From Chitinophagaceae bacterium (GTDB taxonomy: Bacteria; Bacteroidota; Bacteroidia; Chitinophagales; Chitinophagaceae), in NCBI GenBank assembly GCA_016786845.1, contig JAEUVB010000023.1, forward strand, positions 62,001 to 126,000: a DNA stretch of 64,000 bases, read 5' to 3'. The notes beneath the pieces were generated by a model, which ran no database searches, was not told the DNA's origin, and worked only from the letters and a program-made list of their open reading frames with translations. Each line of letters begins with the position of its first letter. The first letter of the stretch is position 1. This document shows positions 45,292 through 54,647 of the stretch, one piece after another. A program made the translations under genes and the position numbers.

Positions 45292-46317
45292 TCACAGCGG
45301 CACTTGTTGATTATACATACGCTCAATGATGTCCACCACTTTCAAACCTTCTAATGCATTGGTCGTGATGGTCGCACGATTTTTCAATACATCCACTACA
45401 TTCTCTATGACGTAATGGTGATTGGCCGCACTGCCCTTATAGGCTCCGTAATCATTCCCCGGATTGGTAGGCGCAAGATCCGGCATGACATAGTCTTTTA
45501 CGTGACAAACTTCCACTTTATCCATATACTGGCCTCCGATTTTTACACTTCCATTCTCCGCAATAATCGTCATCGAGCTCTCTAAATTCTTGTCCCAAAT
45601 GGAAGTCGAAAAATTGAGACAACCCAAACCACCATTTACAAATTCGAAATTGATGACCCCGCTATCCTCGATAAACTCAGTGAGATGAGCGTGATTGAAA
45701 TTGGTAAACTTCGATTGTATCTGCTGAATATCACCAAACAGCCAATACATTAAATCAATGAAATGAGAAAATTGCGTAAACAATGTTCCTCCGTCCAAAT
45801 CCTTTTTACCGTGCCAACTGTCTTTTTTGTAATACCGGTCATCTCGATTCCAATAGCAGTTCAATTGTACCATGAATATTTTTCCCAATTTATTACTATC
45901 GATCAATTCCTTAATCCAAACACTGGGCGGGCTATAACGATTTTGCATGACGGCAAATACATGTTTATGTACATGCAATGCTTTATAAATCACCATTTCT
46001 GCATCCTGCTTGCTTAAAGCCATGGGCTTTTCGATTACAATATGCTTTTTGGCTTCAAGGCAGGCTAATGCATGTGTTGCATGAAATCCATTGGGCGAAG
46101 CAATATTGACGACATCAACCTGTTTGGCGATATCTGAAGCCAGAAATTCTTCAATAGATGAAAAATAAGTTGCTGCGTAAGATTCAATTCCTAATTGATC
46201 TTTGGGCTTAATGTCAACCAAAGCCAACAATTCTGACTCTTCATTGCGGCTGATCATTTCAGCATGACGCTTTCCTATGTGTCCACAACCGATTACGGCA
46301 TATTTGATCTTTGTCAT
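45292..46317 (-). CDS. Gfo/Idh/MocA oxidoreductase, WlbA-like
   Basis: 341 residues. The N-terminal Rossmann motif is VIGCGHIGKRHAEM, and EKPMAL (about residues 98-103) is the family lysine motif; the C-terminal half is the Gfo/Idh/MocA beta-sheet domain (GGTLFTQFSHFIDLMYWLFGD). Sequence style and the adjoining WlbB-like gene (2-base gap) point to WlbA/WbpB, which oxidises UDP-GlcNAcA at C3 on the way to UDP-diacetamido-uronic acids. Other Gfo members on sugars remain possible. Aminotransferase (WlbC/WbpE) and UDP-GlcNAc dehydrogenase are not in the window. Confidence 0.8.
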   Translation of the reverse strand: MTKIKYAVIGCGHIGKRHAEMISRNEESELLALVDIKPKDQLGIESYAATYFSSIEEFLASDIAKQVDVVNIASPNGFHATHALACLEAKKHIVIEKPMALSKQDAEMVIYKALHVHKHVFAVMQNRYSPPSVWIKELIDSNKLGKIFMVQLNCYWNRDDRYYKKDSWHGKKDLDGGTLFTQFSHFIDLMYWLFGDIQQIQSKFTNFNHAHLTEFIEDSGVINFEFVNGGLGCLNFSTSIWDKNLESSMTIIAENGSVKIGGQYMDKVEVCHVKDYVMPDLAPTNPGNDYGAYKGSAANHHYVIENVVDVLKNRATITTNALEGLKVVDIIERMYNQQVPL

Positions 46318-46319
46318 AA

Positions 46320-46898
46320 TTAATCCAATCGGGTTACAATATTGTTTTCTAATCTATAATGTTGTCCACTCTCTTCGCAAATGGCTATTCCTTCTGCATT
46401 AAAATTCAAACGATGTCCGTATTCACTCATCCATCCGATCTGCCGGGCCGGATTACCGACCAATAAAGCATAATCCGGTACATTTTTGGTCACCACAGCC
46501 CCTGCTCCGATAAATGCAAATTTGCCGATATCATGACCGCAAACGATAGTCGCATTTGCACCAATTGATGCGCCGTTGCCTACATGGGTTTTATCATATT
46601 GGCCGCGACGGTTGACGCCGCTTCTCGGATTGGTCACATTGGTAAAAACGCAGGAAGGACCTAAGAATACATCATCACCACAAGTCACTCCGGTATAAAT
46701 TGACACGTTATTTTGAATCTTGACATTTTTCCCTAAAACAACTTCAGGTGAAATCACTACATTCTGGCCGATATTACATTGATCGCCTATCGTACACCCC
46801 GGCATGATATGACTAAAGTGCCATATTTTAACCCCTTCCCCAATCATGCAGCCTTCATCAACCACTGCAGTGGGATGTGCAAAATACTTCTTCTCCAT
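46320..46898 (-). CDS. WlbB/WbpD-like sugar N-acetyltransferase
   Basis: A 192-residue left-handed beta-helix enzyme. The characteristic stretch is [21 protein letters not shown], followed by [50 protein letters not shown], nearly diagnostic for UDP-3-amino-glucuronate 3-N-acetyltransferases (WlbB, WbpD). It acetylates the amino group with acetyl-CoA. Its neighbour WlbA-like makes the keto precursor. A TACCTTCG box 13 bases upstream is one base off the -7 consensus, so an internal promoter is possible within the rml operon. Confidence 0.88.
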   Translation of the reverse strand: MEKKYFAHPTAVVDEGCMIGEGVKIWHFSHIMPGCTIGDQCNIGQNVVISPEVVLGKNVKIQNNVSIYTGVTCGDDVFLGPSCVFTNVTNPRSGVNRRGQYDKTHVGNGASIGANATIVCGHDIGKFAFIGAGAVVTKNVPDYALLVGNPARQIGWMSEYGHRLNFNAEGIAICEESGQHYRLENNIVTRLD

Positions 46899-46935
46899 AG
46901 TATACGAGGAGCGAAGGTAAAATAAACTGCTTTGA

Positions 46936-47796
46936 TTAGGAAATTAAACTCAATAAATAATCACCGTATCCGCTTTTGCGAAGTTGTTGTGATAATGCTT
47001 CTAATTGCTTGTCATCAATATACCCCATGCGATAGGCCACCTCCTCAATACAACCGATTTTTGTGCCTTGTCGCTTCTCTATCACCCGAACAAATTCACT
47101 GGCATCGTGCAGACTGTCAAAAGTACCGGTATCCAGCCATGCCGTAGTTCTATCCAGGACCGATACATTCAATTTGCCGGCCTCTAAATAATGCTTATTC
47201 ACATCCGTTATTTCATATTCGCCCCTTGGAGAAGGCTTAAGATTTTTCGCGATCTCTATCACTGAGTTGTCGTAAAAATACAATCCCGGAACTGCATATC
47301 TGGAACGTGGCTGTTGTGGTTTTTCTTCAATGGATATGGCCTTCATCTCCGCATTAAACTCTACCACTCCGTAACGCTCGGGATCTGAAACCGGATAGGC
47401 AAAAACATAGCCTCCTTCCACATCACTCAGCGTCTGTAATTGACGCCCCAAACCCGCTCCATAGAATATATTATCGCCTAACACCAGGGACACTTTATCC
47501 TGACCCACAAATTGTTCTCCAATCACAAAAGCCTGAGCCAGTCCATTAGGAACCTCTTGTACCGCATAGTTAATCTCACATCCAATTTCCTTCCCATCAC
47601 CCAAAAGTCGTTTAAATTGCGAATGATCTTCCGGTGTCGTAATGATCAGAATCTCCCGTATACCCGCCATCATCAATACCGACAAAGGATAATAAATCAT
47701 CGGCTTGTCATATATAGGCATGAGCTGCTTGGATATGGCTTTGGTAATCGGATATAAACGCGTACCGGATCCTCCGGCTAATATGATTCCTTTCAT
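46936..47796 (-). CDS. rmlA: Glucose-1-phosphate thymidylyltransferase
   Basis: 286 residues, family size. The nucleotidyltransferase motif [18 protein letters not shown] is at residues 8-25, LGDNIFYG near 111, and EEKPQQPRS near 160; the C-terminus (GYGDYLL) is normal. It makes dTDP-glucose from glucose 1-phosphate and dTTP. The gap to rmlB is 29 bases. rmlC and rmlD are not present here, so the final sugar need not be rhamnose. The mutase at the left end of the window could supply the glucose 1-phosphate. Confidence 0.96.
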   Translation of the reverse strand: MKGIILAGGSGTRLYPITKAISKQLMPIYDKPMIYYPLSVLMMAGIREILIITTPEDHSQFKRLLGDGKEIGCEINYAVQEVPNGLAQAFVIGEQFVGQDKVSLVLGDNIFYGAGLGRQLQTLSDVEGGYVFAYPVSDPERYGVVEFNAEMKAISIEEKPQQPRSRYAVPGLYFYDNSVIEIAKNLKPSPRGEYEITDVNKHYLEAGKLNVSVLDRTTAWLDTGTFDSLHDASEFVRVIEKRQGTKIGCIEEVAYRMGYIDDKQLEALSQQLRKSGYGDYLLSLIS

Positions 47797-47825
47797 AGTA
47801 TTGTCTTACTTGGTTAATTGAGTGT

Positions 47826-48887
47826 TTATCTACGGGAATATTGGGCTTCGTAATAATTCAGATAATCGCCGCTGGTCACATGTGCCAGCCATTCCGGATT
47901 AGCCAAATACCAATCAATGGTTCGGCTTAATCCTTCTTCAAAAGTCACTGATGGAACCCAGCCTAATTCATCTTTCAGCTTAGTAGCATCAATGGCATAA
48001 CGTAAATCATGACCTGCCCGATCTTTCACGTAAGTAATCAATTGCTCCGAACTACCGGTATCTTGACCCAATTTTTCATCCATTAATCGACATAAAAGAC
48101 GAATAAGATCGATATTGGTCCATTCATTATGCCCGCCAATATTATAGGTCTCCCCTATCTTTCCACGATGCAAAATCGTATCAATAGCAGAAGCATGATC
48201 AATGACATACAGCCAATCTCTTACATTCTCACCTTTACCGTAAATGGGCAAGGGTTTCTTTTGAAGAATGTTATGAATAGAAAGTGGAATTAGTTTTTCA
48301 GGGAAATGATTCGGACCGTAATTATTGGAACAATTACTGATGATCACCGGCAAATGATAGGTATGAAAAAAGGCCATCACCAAATGATCACTTCCGGCTT
48401 TGCTAGCCGAATAAGGACTTCTCGGATCATAAGCAGTGTCTTCATAAAAGAATCCGGTTTCTCCCAGGGAGCCATAAACTTCGTCGGTAGACACATGATA
48501 AAACAATTTACCGGCATAGTCGCCTCCCCAATATTGACGGGCCGCATTCAACAAAGTGGCCGTTCCCATCACATTGGTCTGTACAAAGGCTAATGGATCC
48601 GTTATGGACCGGTCGACATGCGATTCGGCTGCCAGATGAATCACGGTATCAATCTGATTTTCTTCAAATAGAGTGGTCACCAATGCAGCATCACAGATAT
48701 TACCTTTTACAAAACGGTAATTCGGCAAGTCCTCCATATCTCTGAGGTTTTCCAAATTACCGGCATAGGTGAGCGCATCTAAATTAACCACCAAATAATT
48801 GGGATATTGGATGAGCATTCTGCGCACCACATGAGAACCAATAAAGCCTGCACCGCCGGTGATCAGAATATGTTTATCAAATGACAT
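47826..48887 (-). CDS. rmlB: dTDP-glucose 4,6-dehydratase
   Basis: 353 residues. The NAD-binding motif ITGGAGFIGSHV is at the N-terminus, then LDALTYAGNLENL, HLAAESHVDRSI, the STDEVYG segment and the YSASKAGSD catalytic Tyr-Lys pair near 161. It dehydrates dTDP-glucose to the 4-keto-6-deoxy intermediate. It is the first gene of the minus-strand polysaccharide operon. TATATTTG sits just 5 bases before its ATG, implying a leaderless operon transcript. Confidence 0.97.
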   Translation of the reverse strand: MSFDKHILITGGAGFIGSHVVRRMLIQYPNYLVVNLDALTYAGNLENLRDMEDLPNYRFVKGNICDAALVTTLFEENQIDTVIHLAAESHVDRSITDPLAFVQTNVMGTATLLNAARQYWGGDYAGKLFYHVSTDEVYGSLGETGFFYEDTAYDPRSPYSASKAGSDHLVMAFFHTYHLPVIISNCSNNYGPNHFPEKLIPLSIHNILQKKPLPIYGKGENVRDWLYVIDHASAIDTILHRGKIGETYNIGGHNEWTNIDLIRLLCRLMDEKLGQDTGSSEQLITYVKDRAGHDLRYAIDATKLKDELGWVPSVTFEEGLSRTIDWYLANPEWLAHVTSGDYLNYYEAQYSRR

Positions 48888-48892
48888 AGGCG

Positions 48893-48900
48893 CAAATATA
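48893..48900 (-). promoter_or_regulatory. -7 box adjoining the rmlB start
   Basis: TATATTTG on the minus strand, followed by CGCCT and then the ATG. Confidence 0.65.
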
Positions 48901-48954
48901 CAAGTTTAGGTTTTATTTTAAGCCCCAATCCAAAGACCCCAAAATGGTGAAAAT

Positions 48955-50217
48955 CTATTTCATCTTACGGCTAAAAAATAGTATCATTAAAAACAAGGTC
49001 GTACTCAAATAAGACACTACGGTGGCCCAGGCAGCACCGATGACATGAAACGAAGGTATCCAGAGAAAATCTAATATCAAACAAATAACGAGACCAATGA
49101 TGCCGGCATATAAATTAATGATCACCTTATTCCTCGCAGCAAAATAAGCACTCAAAGGCATCGTCAGGGCAAATGGAATAATACCCAATAATAAAATTCC
49201 GATGAGCTCAACAGAGGGTTCAAACTCGGTCCCAAAAATAGTCGGTAAAAATAACCGGGCTGCAAAATATCCCGCCACACCGGCAATCAGGGCATACCCA
49301 CCTGCCTGAATCGTCCATCGCCGAATTTTTAAAAACATTTCCTGACTGTCTCCTTCTCCGGCGATATAGGGATAGATGACGGTCTGTAACGCTGCCGGTA
49401 ATAACCAGATCATCTGCGCCAAAGAAACCGCCAAGGTGTATTGGCCCAATGCCTGCTTATCTGTATGAAAGTAATTGATGATCCAAATGTCCATTTTGTA
49501 ATTCATAAACTGAACCAGGTTGGTGATGAAGACCATGCCTGAAAATAACATCAAGGGTTTAAACAAATTCCAGTTGCCCACGGCCCCATTGAAATACTGT
49601 TTGTCAGTTTTATAAATATGGAGAAGGTATAATACACTCTGAATGATTAATACGAAAACCATCACCGAAATCACCCAATACAATGGCATAATGGTCGGAC
49701 CAACAATTTGATGAAATCGAAGTCCATAGCATAGCAGTAAGCATATGCTGCCTGTCATGGCAATTCGGGCTGCAGGTATAAATTTCTTTTCCGCTTGAAG
49801 TATAGCCGTAAAAAAAGAATTGAGTAATGTAAATACGATCTGTACGACGATGACCCATATCCATGAATGTGCATGCAATATAAATTCCGGCAAAAAACCA
49901 TCCAGCCATCCACCTGTAATGGCCAAGCCGACAAAACCGGCAATGATGATTCCGGCAAGCAAGATGTATATGATGGTTCGGAGCAGTAAACCCGATCGGG
50001 GTATTTTACCTGCTGCAATAAAAACCACCATCCCTTGCGATAAACCTAATCCGGCGATCATCACCAATGTGGCAACAAAAGTGACATATAAGGCCAGTTC
50101 TCCCTGACCATAAGAACCCAACATCCTGGCCAATACCACAGAACTCAGAAAGGTACAAAGCACAGAAACGATCTGCGATGCATAGGTTGTAAAAATGTTC
50201 TTCTGAAGGCCCGACAC
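48955..50217 (-). CDS. Second polysaccharide flippase / O-antigen-transporter-like protein
   Basis: A 420-residue multi-helix membrane protein of the oligosaccharide flippase superfamily (SGLQKNIFTTYASQIVSVLCTFLSSVVLARMLGSYGQGELALYVTF). The start is a GTG at 50217, with TACATTTG ending 4 bases upstream. No ATG is available near it. Its end is 67 bases before rmlB's start, and rmlB has its own box, so it may be read alone or through. Substrate unknown. Confidence 0.87.
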   Translation of the reverse strand: MSGLQKNIFTTYASQIVSVLCTFLSSVVLARMLGSYGQGELALYVTFVATLVMIAGLGLSQGMVVFIAAGKIPRSGLLLRTIIYILLAGIIIAGFVGLAITGGWLDGFLPEFILHAHSWIWVIVVQIVFTLLNSFFTAILQAEKKFIPAARIAMTGSICLLLCYGLRFHQIVGPTIMPLYWVISVMVFVLIIQSVLYLLHIYKTDKQYFNGAVGNWNLFKPLMLFSGMVFITNLVQFMNYKMDIWIINYFHTDKQALGQYTLAVSLAQMIWLLPAALQTVIYPYIAGEGDSQEMFLKIRRWTIQAGGYALIAGVAGYFAARLFLPTIFGTEFEPSVELIGILLLGIIPFALTMPLSAYFAARNKVIINLYAGIIGLVICLILDFLWIPSFHVIGAAWATVVSYLSTTLFLMILFFSRKMK

Positions 50218-50221
50218 ATTC

Positions 50222-50229
50222 CAAATGTA
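50222..50229 (-). promoter_or_regulatory. -7 box adjoining the second flippase start
   Basis: TACATTTG on the minus strand, 4 bases before the GTG start. Confidence 0.6.
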
Positions 50230-50264
50230 GAAAAAATATAAGTCTCACAAGGGAATATCCTGAT

Positions 50265-50296
50265 TAAAAAAAATGGCCATCTCATCGATGGCCATT
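50265..50296 (-). terminator. Rho-independent terminator after the M13 peptidase
   Basis: Stem AATGGCCATC/GATGGCCATT with loop TCATC; run of A on the plus strand to 50273. Confidence 0.9.
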
Positions 50297-50315
50297 CTGT
50301 TGTATGCTATTTAGT

Positions 50316-52376
50316 TTACCAAACCTTGGCTCTTTCTGCTTCAGGCTTATACATTTTGTTTCCTTCTTTTACATTAAATGCTGCATAAAAAGGTGCGAAA
50401 TTCGATAAAGGACCATTGCAACGATGACTGCCCGGTGAGTGAACATCCGTTACCAAACGCTGAGCTGCTTCTTCGTCGCGAATGTTCTGACGCCATACTT
50501 GTGCCCAACTCAGGAAGTAACGCTGATCCGGTGTAAACCCGTCTATCTTTTCATTACTTTTTCCTTGCTTGGTCATTTTGAATGCTTCATAAGCAATGGT
50601 CACACCACCTAAATCGGCAATGTTCTCACCCAAGGTCAGGGCACCATTCACATGCTTGCCATCTAAAATGGTATAGCCGTCATATTGTTCTTTGACCATT
50701 TTAGTCTTTTCATCAAAACGCTTCTTATCTTCTGCACTCCACCAATTTTTCAGGTTACCATCCGCAGCATACTGACAACCCTGATCGTCAAAACCATGAG
50801 TCATTTCATGTCCGATGACCGCACCGATAGCCCCATAAATAGCTGCATCATCGACACTCAAATCAAAGAATGGATATTGCAAAATACCGGCCGGGAAAAC
50901 GATTTCATTGAAAGCCGGATTGTAATAGGCATTTACGGTTGGCGGCGTCATACCCCATTCTGTTTTATCCACCGGCTTACCTAATTTCGAAATATTATAC
51001 TTGTAATCAAACACATTTGAAGCCAATACATTTTTCGCATAGTTTTCGCGTACGATTTCTAAACCGGTATAGTCTCTCCATTTGTCAGGATAACCGATTT
51101 TCTTGATGAAGGTATGGAGCTTTTCCAAGGCCTTGGTCTTGGTACTGTCACTCATCCAATCCAATTGTTTGATACGACTTTCAAAGGCAATCTGCAAATT
51201 ATTGACCAACTCCAGCATACGCTTTTTCGCTTCTGCCGTGAAATATTTGTCGGTATACATTTTACCCAATTGCTCTCCAACGGCTCCATCTACAACGCCC
51301 AATACACGCTTCCATCTTGGCTTTTGCTCTTCTTGACCACGCATAATCTTTCCATAAAAATTAAAATCTTCCTGATCGAAATCCTTGCTTAAGAAGCCGG
51401 CCATCTGACTGATGGTATGCCATTTCAAATAGATCTTCCAATCTTCAATCGGTGTTTTGCTCAACATGCTTGCAAGTGCAGCAAAAAATTCAGGCTGAGC
51501 CACCAATACCGTATCCTGATTACTAATCATCATGGTATTCAGTATAGACTTCCAATCCAAACCCGGTGTTTTAGCACTCAGTTCTGCCAGGGTAAATTTG
51601 TTATACAATTTATATGGGTCACGCATGGCCACTCTATCCATACTGGCTTTGGCCAGGGCAGTTTCTATGCCCATAATGGTCGCAGCATGTTTTTTAGCAT
51701 CAGCTTCCGGTTCGCCACTCAAGGTGAGCATGGTGGCCATATGTACCAGATATTTTTCACGGATGTCTTTTTCACGCGGATCATTCTTCAGGTAGTAATC
51801 GCGGTCAGGCAATCCCAATCCGCCTTGAAACATGTTCAGGATGTAATTCGTTACGTTTTTATCATCCGGACCAACATAGGTTGCAAATAATGGATTCATT
51901 CCCATGGTGGCCATGTGCGCAATTTCATTCACCAATCCGGGTACATCTTGAATGGCGGCTATTCGATTCAACGACTCATCAATGGCATGTATTCCGGCTT
52001 TGTCAATGGCTGCAGTATCCATTCCACTGGCATAGAGGTCACCCACCATTTGTTCGGGACTTCCTTTTTTCATGCCGGTTTTAGCAGAGGTTTCTTCCAA
52101 TATGCCTTTCAGGGCTTTCTTATTAAAATCTTCAAGTAAATTGAAACTTCCCCAACGGGTTTCAGATGCAGGAATCGGATTTTTCTTCATCCAGTTGCCT
52201 CCGGCAAATTGATAAAAATCATCGCCCGGATTTACCGTGGAATCGATAAAACTGGGGTCAATAAATTTTACGCCCTCCGGAAGGGATGTAAAGGCCTTGG
52301 TATTCCCCGCCTGATTTTGACAGGAATAAAGTCCAAGGGTCAGGCAGCAAAGTGCCAGTAGTGTTTGTAATTTCAT
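50316..52376 (-). CDS. M13 family metallopeptidase lipoprotein
   Basis: A 686-residue neprilysin-like zinc endopeptidase. A lipoprotein signal ends LGLYSC near residue 19, so the enzyme is anchored in the periplasm or at the surface. The N-terminal M13 part begins DPSFIDSTVNPGDDFYQFAGGNWMKKNPIP. NAYYNPAFNEIVFPAGILQ precedes the zinc motif HEMTH near residue 525, and GENIADLGG carries the third zinc ligand Glu. The C-terminal motif DVHSPGSHRCNGPLSNF is also typical. It cuts peptides of modest size. Monocistronic, with its own terminator. Confidence 0.96.
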   Translation of the reverse strand: MKLQTLLALCCLTLGLYSCQNQAGNTKAFTSLPEGVKFIDPSFIDSTVNPGDDFYQFAGGNWMKKNPIPASETRWGSFNLLEDFNKKALKGILEETSAKTGMKKGSPEQMVGDLYASGMDTAAIDKAGIHAIDESLNRIAAIQDVPGLVNEIAHMATMGMNPLFATYVGPDDKNVTNYILNMFQGGLGLPDRDYYLKNDPREKDIREKYLVHMATMLTLSGEPEADAKKHAATIMGIETALAKASMDRVAMRDPYKLYNKFTLAELSAKTPGLDWKSILNTMMISNQDTVLVAQPEFFAALASMLSKTPIEDWKIYLKWHTISQMAGFLSKDFDQEDFNFYGKIMRGQEEQKPRWKRVLGVVDGAVGEQLGKMYTDKYFTAEAKKRMLELVNNLQIAFESRIKQLDWMSDSTKTKALEKLHTFIKKIGYPDKWRDYTGLEIVRENYAKNVLASNVFDYKYNISKLGKPVDKTEWGMTPPTVNAYYNPAFNEIVFPAGILQYPFFDLSVDDAAIYGAIGAVIGHEMTHGFDDQGCQYAADGNLKNWWSAEDKKRFDEKTKMVKEQYDGYTILDGKHVNGALTLGENIADLGGVTIAYEAFKMTKQGKSNEKIDGFTPDQRYFLSWAQVWRQNIRDEEAAQRLVTDVHSPGSHRCNGPLSNFAPFYAAFNVKEGNKMYKPEAERAKVW

Positions 52377-52553
52377 ATTTGTTTTTTTGCGGGCTAAAAA
52401 TAAGCCCTATTCTTTAGATCGAGACTAAATAAGGATGAATGGCGGAATAATTATGTCAATGCACAAAAGCCCATTACGGCCCCACGGATCAACCCTTCAC
52501 AGTTAAATTTCATGTAATTTTAGGATTCAGGCATTCAAAGCAAGTTTTTTTTC

Positions 52554-52561
52554 TATTTTTG
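52554..52561 (+). promoter_or_regulatory. -7 box adjoining the ftsX start
   Basis: TATTTTTG followed by GGCCTG and the ATG at 52568. Confidence 0.6.
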
Positions 52562-52567
52562 GGCCTG

Positions 52568-53446
52568 ATGAGTACCGAACAAGTGATCACCCCCAAAGTA
52601 AAAAAAGGTAAGGCTACCTATATCTATTCCATCATCGGGGTGGCTCTGGTATTATTTCTCCTTGGCGCGCTCGGCTGGCTGGTCATCAATGCCGGACAAC
52701 TATCCAAGGTGCTGAAGGAAAATATCGAAGTGATCGTGGAATTCAATGACAATACCCGGGATGAAATGGCGATCAAAATGAAGAACATCATCGACCAGCA
52801 GGCCTTCGTTAAATCATCTGAATATATTTCTAAAGAAAAGGCCGCTGAAATCTTTAAAAAAGAAGTCGGCGATGAGTTTTTGCAGGTGCTGGATTATAAT
52901 CCTCTTTTTACCTCCATCAATATTCATTTGCACGCCGACTATATGAATACCGATAGTCTGAAGAAAATTGAGCGCTTTCTCAAACAAAGCAATATCGTCC
53001 GTGGCGTATCTTATCAGAAGAACCTCATCGATATCATGAATAAGAATGTCCGCCGTATCGGTTTGGTCATTCTGGCCATTTCTTTATTCCTCATTTTTTC
53101 TGTCATCATCCTGATTGATAATACGATACGCCTGGCGATGTTCAGTAATCGTTTCCTCATCAAGACCATGCAAATGGTGGGTGCCACCCGTTGGTTTATT
53201 GCCAAACCCTTTAATATACGGGGCGTCATCAATGGTATCATCAGTGCCCTCATCGCCATCGTCGGAATCTGGTTATTGAAATTCTTCGCCGAAAGTGCCC
53301 TGCCCGAATTAAAAAGCCTCTACAGCCTCAAATGGATGTTGATCCTTTGCAGCAGTATTCTCACCCTGGGTATACTCATATCTTTGCTCAGCACCCATCG
53401 TGCGGTCATCAAATACCTTAAAACACAATTAGACGATCTCTATTAA
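52568..53446 (+). CDS. ftsX: Cell division protein FtsX (ABC-type permease)
   Basis: 292 residues from ATG 52568. One N-terminal membrane helix (YSIIGVALVLFLLGALGWLVI), a periplasmic domain (about 45-165) and three further helices make the FtsX topology; the segment MQMVGATRWFIAKPFNIRGVINGIISALIA is the family coupling region. With FtsE it controls cell-wall hydrolases at division. ftsE is not adjacent here, which is usual in Bacteroidota. Followed after 11 bases by DUF3098 and then uppP, a recurring trio in this phylum. Confidence 0.93.
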   Translation: MSTEQVITPKVKKGKATYIYSIIGVALVLFLLGALGWLVINAGQLSKVLKENIEVIVEFNDNTRDEMAIKMKNIIDQQAFVKSSEYISKEKAAEIFKKEVGDEFLQVLDYNPLFTSINIHLHADYMNTDSLKKIERFLKQSNIVRGVSYQKNLIDIMNKNVRRIGLVILAISLFLIFSVIILIDNTIRLAMFSNRFLIKTMQMVGATRWFIAKPFNIRGVINGIISALIAIVGIWLLKFFAESALPELKSLYSLKWMLILCSSILTLGILISLLSTHRAVIKYLKTQLDDLY

Positions 53447-53457
53447 TCCATATTACT

Positions 53458-53763
53458 ATGTCAAAAACACCTGAAACAAACGCTCCGGCATCGGCCCCGC
53501 AAACACCTAATTCAAATCCTCAAACGGTTCCAAACAAAAATGGTTTCTTGTTTGGGAAAGAAAACTACTGGATGATGCTGGCGGGATTAGCCGTCATCAT
53601 TATTGGTTTTATGTTGATGTCCGGTGGCAAGAGCACCGATCCGAATGTGTTTAATGATAAAGAATTGTATAGCTTCCGCCGCATCACCTTGGCTCCGATT
53701 TTAGTTTTGCTCGGACTGGCCATTGAAGGATATGCGATCATGAAAAAGCCTAAGAACGCTTAA
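53458..53763 (+). CDS. DUF3098 membrane protein
   Basis: 101 residues: a Pro/Asn-rich N-terminus, then FLFGKENYWMMLAGLAVIIIGFMLMSGG, the DUF3098 signature, and a second helix (ITLAPILVLLGLAIEGYAIM). Two membrane segments. Function unknown; almost always found between ftsX and uppP in Bacteroidota, so a role at division or in the lipid-carrier cycle is inferred from position only. Confidence 0.92.
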   Translation: MSKTPETNAPASAPQTPNSNPQTVPNKNGFLFGKENYWMMLAGLAVIIIGFMLMSGGKSTDPNVFNDKELYSFRRITLAPILVLLGLAIEGYAIMKKPKNA

Positions 53764-53777
53764 TTCTTTTTTATTCC

Positions 53778-54596
53778 ATGTCTATTTTTCAGGCTATCCT
53801 CATAGCCATACTTGAAGGTCTGACCGAATTTCTGCCGATCTCTTCCACTGCCCATATGGTATTCTTAAGTTCCGTATTCGGCATTGAGAAAGATGAGTTT
53901 GTGAAGATGTTTCAGGTGTCCATACAATTTGGTGCCATCCTCGCGGTTGTGTTTTTATACTGGCGTAAATTTTTCAATTTCAAAGGCATCAATTTTTACG
54001 TCAAATTAGCTTGTGCCGTTGTCCCGGCTCTCGTCTTAGGTTACTTCTTCGACGACGCCATTGAAAGTGTACTGGAAAAACCTGTCCCCATTGCCATCGT
54101 CCTCATCGTCGGAGGCATCATCCTATTATTTGTCGATGCCTATTTTAAAAACCCTCAGATTCTAAAGGAAGAAGATATCAGTCTGCCCAAAGCCATCAAA
54201 ATCGGATTTTGGCAATGCCTCGCCATGATGCCGGGCACGAGTCGGGCTGCAGCATCCATCATCGGAGGCATGCAACAAAAACTCTCCCGGGAAACCGCCG
54301 CAGAGTTTTCCTTTTTCCTGGCCGTACCCACTATGTTGGCCGTCACGGCCTACTCTGTCTTTCTTAAAAAATGGACGCACAACGGCTTGACCGAAAAAGG
54401 CTATCAAATGATTATGGCCGACAATCACCATATTCAACTGTTTGTATTAGGAAATGTAATTGCCTTTGTCGTGGCTGTCATTGCCATTAAACTCTTTATC
54501 GGGGTGATCAAAAAATACGGGTTTAAGATTTGGGGATGGTACCGTATCGTCATCGGATCCATACTCCTGGCCTATTTCCTCCAATCCGGTTTATAA
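53778..54596 (+). CDS. uppP: Undecaprenyl-diphosphate phosphatase (UppP/BacA)
   Basis: A 272-residue inner-membrane enzyme with about eight helices. Both active-site motifs are present: EGLTEFLPISSTAHM at residues 12-26, and MPGTSRAAASIIGGM near 155. It dephosphorylates undecaprenyl diphosphate so the carrier can be reused by cell-wall and polysaccharide synthesis, and it gives bacitracin tolerance. Starts 14 bases after DUF3098; third gene of the ftsX operon. Confidence 0.97.
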   Translation: MSIFQAILIAILEGLTEFLPISSTAHMVFLSSVFGIEKDEFVKMFQVSIQFGAILAVVFLYWRKFFNFKGINFYVKLACAVVPALVLGYFFDDAIESVLEKPVPIAIVLIVGGIILLFVDAYFKNPQILKEEDISLPKAIKIGFWQCLAMMPGTSRAAASIIGGMQQKLSRETAAEFSFFLAVPTMLAVTAYSVFLKKWTHNGLTEKGYQMIMADNHHIQLFVLGNVIAFVVAVIAIKLFIGVIKKYGFKIWGWYRIVIGSILLAYFLQSGL

Positions 54597-54634
54597 TGTC
54601 ATAAATTCCTCCATATCCTCAGCTGCAAAACCCT

Positions 54635-54642
54635 TACATTTG
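54635..54642 (+). promoter_or_regulatory. -7 box adjoining the AraC regulator start
   Basis: TACATTTG followed by CGCCC and the ATG at 54648. Confidence 0.6.
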
Positions 54643-54647
54643 CGCCC

